Source of the DNA: an uncultured Woeseiaceae bacterium
GTDB taxonomy: Bacteria > Pseudomonadota > Gammaproteobacteria > Steroidobacterales > Woeseiaceae
Reading direction: 5' to 3'
Assembly: GCA_945787845.1 (NCBI GenBank)
Contig: CALZJH010000004.1
Span: forward strand, 226,983-290,982
DNA length: 64,000 nucleotides
The notes under the pieces: model-generated
What the model was told of the DNA's origin: nothing
The model's database searches: none
What the model saw: the letters and a program-made list of their open reading frames with translations, nothing else
Translations under genes and position numbers: made by a program
Shown: positions 61,147-64,000 of the stretch, piece after piece
Layout of the letters: each line of letters begins with the position of its first letter
Position numbering within the stretch: position 1 is the first letter of the stretch

Positions 61147-62076
61147 TTACGGCAGCTGCCCCAGCGCGAATTCTGCGAACAGTGCATGCACCTTCTTCGT
61201 CGGGTGCAGAGGATCCCAGAAGAAATACTCATCGCGGTTCTTGCAGAACGCCCCTTCGGTGACGCCAAACGCCACGCAGGAATCTGTGACGTTCGTGAGG
61301 CCGAATGCGTCCGGCGTCGCAAGCATCACGTTGACGAAGGCGAAGAAATCGACGACCGAGACATTCATGTTGAACGGCTCGCCGGCGAAGGACTGGATCA
61401 TGGGCGCCAGGAACATGTAATTGTAGAGCGCGCTGCCGCTCGGTGCCGGCGGATCCTCTGGCGGCGGGGCTATGGGTGAAGCCTCCAAAGGCGGAATGTA
61501 CGCGAACAGGAGGTTGCGCGCGCCGCAACCGTAGAGAATGCCGATATTCTCAGCGATGCTGGCGGTCATGCCGCCAAGGACGGCAAATGCGTCCTCTCCG
61601 TTAAGCAGGTCGAGCAGGTCAAAGTAGGCGGAATCCACGATGAACAGAGTGTCGTTCATGGGGGCGCCGGTGCAATAACCGTTATCTTTCCAAGCCTGCA
61701 CCTGGTCGTACAGGCTGGGCAGCACGTCGTCTGCGAATTCGCGAGCGCGCCCGTAACCCATAGCATAGTTGCCAAAGACCGGGTTTCGATAGGCGGGCAT
61801 CGCACCTTCGATTAGTTTCATCTCCGCCGCGAGGACTTGAACCCAAGTGCGACCGTTGCTGAAATTATGGCCGCCAATAGCGTAACTGGGGCCAAATAGC
61901 TCGAACGGTGGGTGCGCAGTCTCACCGGTAAACGCGAAGTGGTTGCCGGAATCCATGAAACTGGCACCGAAGATGAAGATACGGTCATAGTCGTGGTCGG
62001 TGTCCGCGACAGCCATCCCGGTCGCAAGTGGCAATAACGCCAGCAAGGCGACCATCATGCGTTTCAGAGTTTTCAT
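61147..62076 (-). CDS. Exported SGNH/GDSL-type hydrolase with altered block I
   Basis: This 309-residue precursor has a signal peptide (MKTLKRMMVALLALLPLATG). The mature part follows the GDSL lipase/esterase plan of the phospholipase/lecithinase type: block I FIFGASFMDSGN (Ser39), SNGRTWVQVLAAEM, the glycine block NYAMGYGRA, and block V FFWDPLHPTKKVH (Asp288, His291). The usual GDS is GAS here: the aspartate before the catalytic serine is alanine. The start ATG (62076) has GGAGAG upstream; a longer frame to 62241 is non-homologous. It is divergent from a CadC-like regulator, which may control it, with a 217-base gap. Confidence 0.8.
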   Translation of the reverse strand: MKTLKRMMVALLALLPLATGMAVADTDHDYDRIFIFGASFMDSGNHFAFTGETAHPPFELFGPSYAIGGHNFSNGRTWVQVLAAEMKLIEGAMPAYRNPVFGNYAMGYGRAREFADDVLPSLYDQVQAWKDNGYCTGAPMNDTLFIVDSAYFDLLDLLNGEDAFAVLGGMTASIAENIGILYGCGARNLLFAYIPPLEASPIAPPPEDPPAPSGSALYNYMFLAPMIQSFAGEPFNMNVSVVDFFAFVNVMLATPDAFGLTNVTDSCVAFGVTEGAFCKNRDEYFFWDPLHPTKKVHALFAEFALGQLP

Positions 62077-62293
62077 TATATCTCTCCATTCAGTGGCTCC
62101 GGGGCCGCAATCCGTGGGGACTGCCACCCCGTACAGGTAGCCTACGAATGTCGTTGTATCGCTGCATGACGGCTGGGTGACGGGCAGCTGACGGTATCGG
62201 GACAAACCCGCTTTCAGTGCGTCGATAGTTCGGTTTCCCACATGGTATTCACCTCCCTAAGCCTTAGAATGGGAGTCAAGAGGACAACATCCT

Positions 62294-64000
62294 ATGTACC
62301 GCTTCGATGATTTCTTGGCCGACCCAGAGACGTGGAGACTTTCCCGGGATGGTCAGGAGATTCATCTTGAACCGGTGGTACTGAAGCTCCTCATCTACCT
62401 GATCGAGAACCGTAAACGTCTCGTGACGCGGCACGAGCTGATGGACACGGTCTGGGGCGACACGGTAATCAGCGAATCTGCGCTCACCAAGGCTGTGGCC
62501 AGGCTGCGGAAGGCGCTCGACGATGACTCGGCTGATCCCCGCTACCTAGAGACGGTGCGCTCGCAGGGTTATCGCTTCGTCGCCGGTGTCGAGAAGGTCG
62601 AAAGCCCGGATCAAGCAGACCTGTCGCCCAGGAAAACCCGCGCGGCTACGTCTCGCCGGCGGCTGTTCGCGGGCGCCACCGCGGTTGTCGTGCTCATCGT
62701 CCTGACCGTTTCCTGGCTCCGTGGGCCCCAGATCGAGACGCCGCAAGCTGAAGCCATCGGGTCGCTCGCGGTGCTGCCGCTGGACAACCTGACCGGGGAC
62801 CCTGAACGAGACTATTACGTCGACGGCCTGCAGGACCTTTTGATCACGGAGCTGTCGCAGCTCTCCGGGCTGCAGGTCACGTCCCGCCAGTCGACGAAGA
62901 AATACCGGGACAGCCAGCTGCCTGCTACGGACATAGCGGAGGAACTCGGCGTGGATGCCCTGGTCGAGGGCAGCCTGCTCAGAGAAGGCAGTAAGATTGA
63001 GGTCACAATCCAATTGATCGACGGGCGGAGCGACGAACATCTTTGGGCGGAGCGATATACGCGTGACACGTCTTACGTATTTGACCTGGTATCCGAAATG
63101 GCGAGAGCGATTGGCACGGAGATTGTCTCTGCGACTGCGCCTCCGCGTTCCTGGGTGCCGGACCATCGAAATACCGGGCCTGTCGATCCGCGTGCTATCG
63201 ACGCTTACGCGTTGGCCCTAATGCATGTGGATCGACTCACGTCGGACGGAGTCCGCATCGCGATTGAGCAGTTTCAGGAGGCAGTAGAAATCGAGCCGGA
63301 GTTTGCGCTCGCCTGGGGACATTTGGCGGTGGCGTACGCGATGCAGGGGATGCGGGGTTTTGCCCCTCCACGAGAATCCATCGAGCAAGCTCGTGCCGCC
63401 GCTTTGAGGGCGATTGAGGTGGACAGCGAATCCTATATCGGGCACTCATCGATCGGCTGGGTCCGTTTGTGGACGGGGGACCTGAACCGCGGATGCGAAT
63501 CGTTGACGGAGGCTCTGCGACTCAACCCGTCAGACCCTTACGTGATTCACGGTGATGCCGACTGCTTGATGTTTGCCGGGCACATGGATGAGAGCATTGC
63601 CCGGATGCACGAGCTCGTGACGATCAGTCCGTTTAGCGTCATCCACAGTGGGGCGCTGGCTTACCATCTTTTCCTTGCGCGCCGCTACGAGGAGTCTATC
63701 GCCGCGGTAGAAGCAGCGCGAGAACGAGTTCCTGGGTTCTTGATGCACTACACACTCGCGCGGGTTTACTGGGTGCAGGGCGACTTCGACAGAGCCTTGG
63801 AGGCGGAGCGACTGGAACTCGAGTGGCGCGGCGACACAGTCCTCGTTGCAGCTCTCGAAGACGGTTTCGATGCCGCCGGCCCGACTGGCGCCATGCGCGC
63901 AATAGCAGAAGCGCTGGTCGCCCGGTCGAACGATTCCTACGTGGATCCCTTCGAGATCGGGAAGACCTTCGCCCGGGCAGGGATGGTCGACGAGGCGCTG
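62294..64000 (+). CDS. CadC-like transcriptional regulator with TPR region, cut by window edge
   Basis: At least 569 residues; the 3' end lies beyond base 64000. The N-terminal 100 residues are an OmpR-type winged helix: YRFDDFLADPETWRLSRDGQ, then LMDTVWGDTVISESALTKAV and SQGYRFVAGVE. A single transmembrane segment follows (about 124-142, LFAGATAVVVLIVLTVSWLR), then a TolB-N/FlgO-like domain (SLAVLPLDNLTGDPERDYYV) and TPR helices (EQFQEAVEIEPEFALAWGHL). Membrane-bound regulators of this type sense periplasmic or cytoplasmic signals and bind DNA from the membrane. It is divergent from the SGNH gene. Confidence 0.9.
   Translation, partial: MYRFDDFLADPETWRLSRDGQEIHLEPVVLKLLIYLIENRKRLVTRHELMDTVWGDTVISESALTKAVARLRKALDDDSADPRYLETVRSQGYRFVAGVEKVESPDQADLSPRKTRAATSRRRLFAGATAVVVLIVLTVSWLRGPQIETPQAEAIGSLAVLPLDNLTGDPERDYYVDGLQDLLITELSQLSGLQVTSRQSTKKYRDSQLPATDIAEELGVDALVEGSLLREGSKIEVTIQLIDGRSDEHLWAERYTRDTSYVFDLVSEMARAIGTEIVSATAPPRSWVPDHRNTGPVDPRAIDAYALALMHVDRLTSDGVRIAIEQFQEAVEIEPEFALAWGHLAVAYAMQGMRGFAPPRESIEQARAAALRAIEVDSESYIGHSSIGWVRLWTGDLNRGCESLTEALRLNPSDPYVIHGDADCLMFAGHMDESIARMHELVTISPFSVIHSGALAYHLFLARRYEESIAAVEAARERVPGFLMHYTLARVYWVQGDFDRALEAERLELEWRGDTVLVAALEDGFDAAGPTGAMRAIAEALVARSNDSYVDPFEIGKTFARAGMVDEAL

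Overview
The window looks like a chromosome segment from a free-living, aerobic, probably marine gammaproteobacterium outside the enterics. The evidence is gene order and gene type: ratA-rnfH / bamE / fur / recN-nadK, hrcA-grpE-dnaK-dnaJ-dapB-carA-carB-greA, yhbY / rlmE-ftsH-folP-glmM, tpiA-secG-tRNA-Leu, and a full 14-gene nuoA-N operon in which nuoC and nuoD are separate genes. A Woeseiaceae- or Steroidobacter-like lineage is my guess. It rests on gene style, not on a phylogenetic marker comparison. I see no phage genes, insertion sequences or CRISPR arrays.

Layout. 1-2.7 kb: the truncated start of the periplasmic protease gene prc, then small uncharacterised genes, three of them for membrane proteins and one of the YkvA type. 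2.8-7.1 kb: three co-oriented genes coding for a gluzincin-like lipoprotein, a Ycf46-like AAA+ ATPase and a coiled-coil FHA protein. This is the best candidate in the window for an undescribed system. 7.1-9.0 kb: an NlpC/P60 lipoprotein and two overlapping lipoprotein genes. 9.2-15.5 kb: a glutamine-amidotransferase-like protein, srkA-bipA, a DUF1684-type lipoprotein, and a saccharopine-dehydrogenase-like reductase with a GNAT acetyltransferase. 15.7-19.0 kb: three genes for exported proteins (unknown, DUF442-type phosphatase, isoaspartyl peptidase). 19.0-20.1 kb: a cluster of small hairpins, ssrA (tmRNA) with an odd 5' end, and smpB. 20.2-25.7 kb: an SNF-family transporter, ratA-rnfH, bamE, fur, recN and nadK. 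25.7-31.4 kb: the heat-shock block, with sigma-32-type promoters before grpE and dnaK, followed by dapB. 31.6-42.8 kb: carAB-greA and the rRNA methyltransferase, protease, folate, cell-wall precursor and glycolysis genes. 42.9-57.2 kb: tRNA-Leu and complex I. 57.2-64 kb: a URO-D-superfamily protein, initiator tRNA, an inverted REP pair, a TonB-dependent receptor broken by a frameshift, an SGNH hydrolase with an altered block I, and a CadC-like regulator that runs off the window.

How the parts fit. The centre is housekeeping: proteostasis (HrcA, GrpE, DnaK, DnaJ, FtsH, tmRNA-SmpB, Prc), envelope assembly (BamE, SecG) and respiration (Nuo). Lineage-specific material sits at the two ends and in the 15.7-19 kb block. 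No stretch longer than about 300 bases lacks a gene or RNA; the shorter gaps hold promoters, terminators and repeats, described below.
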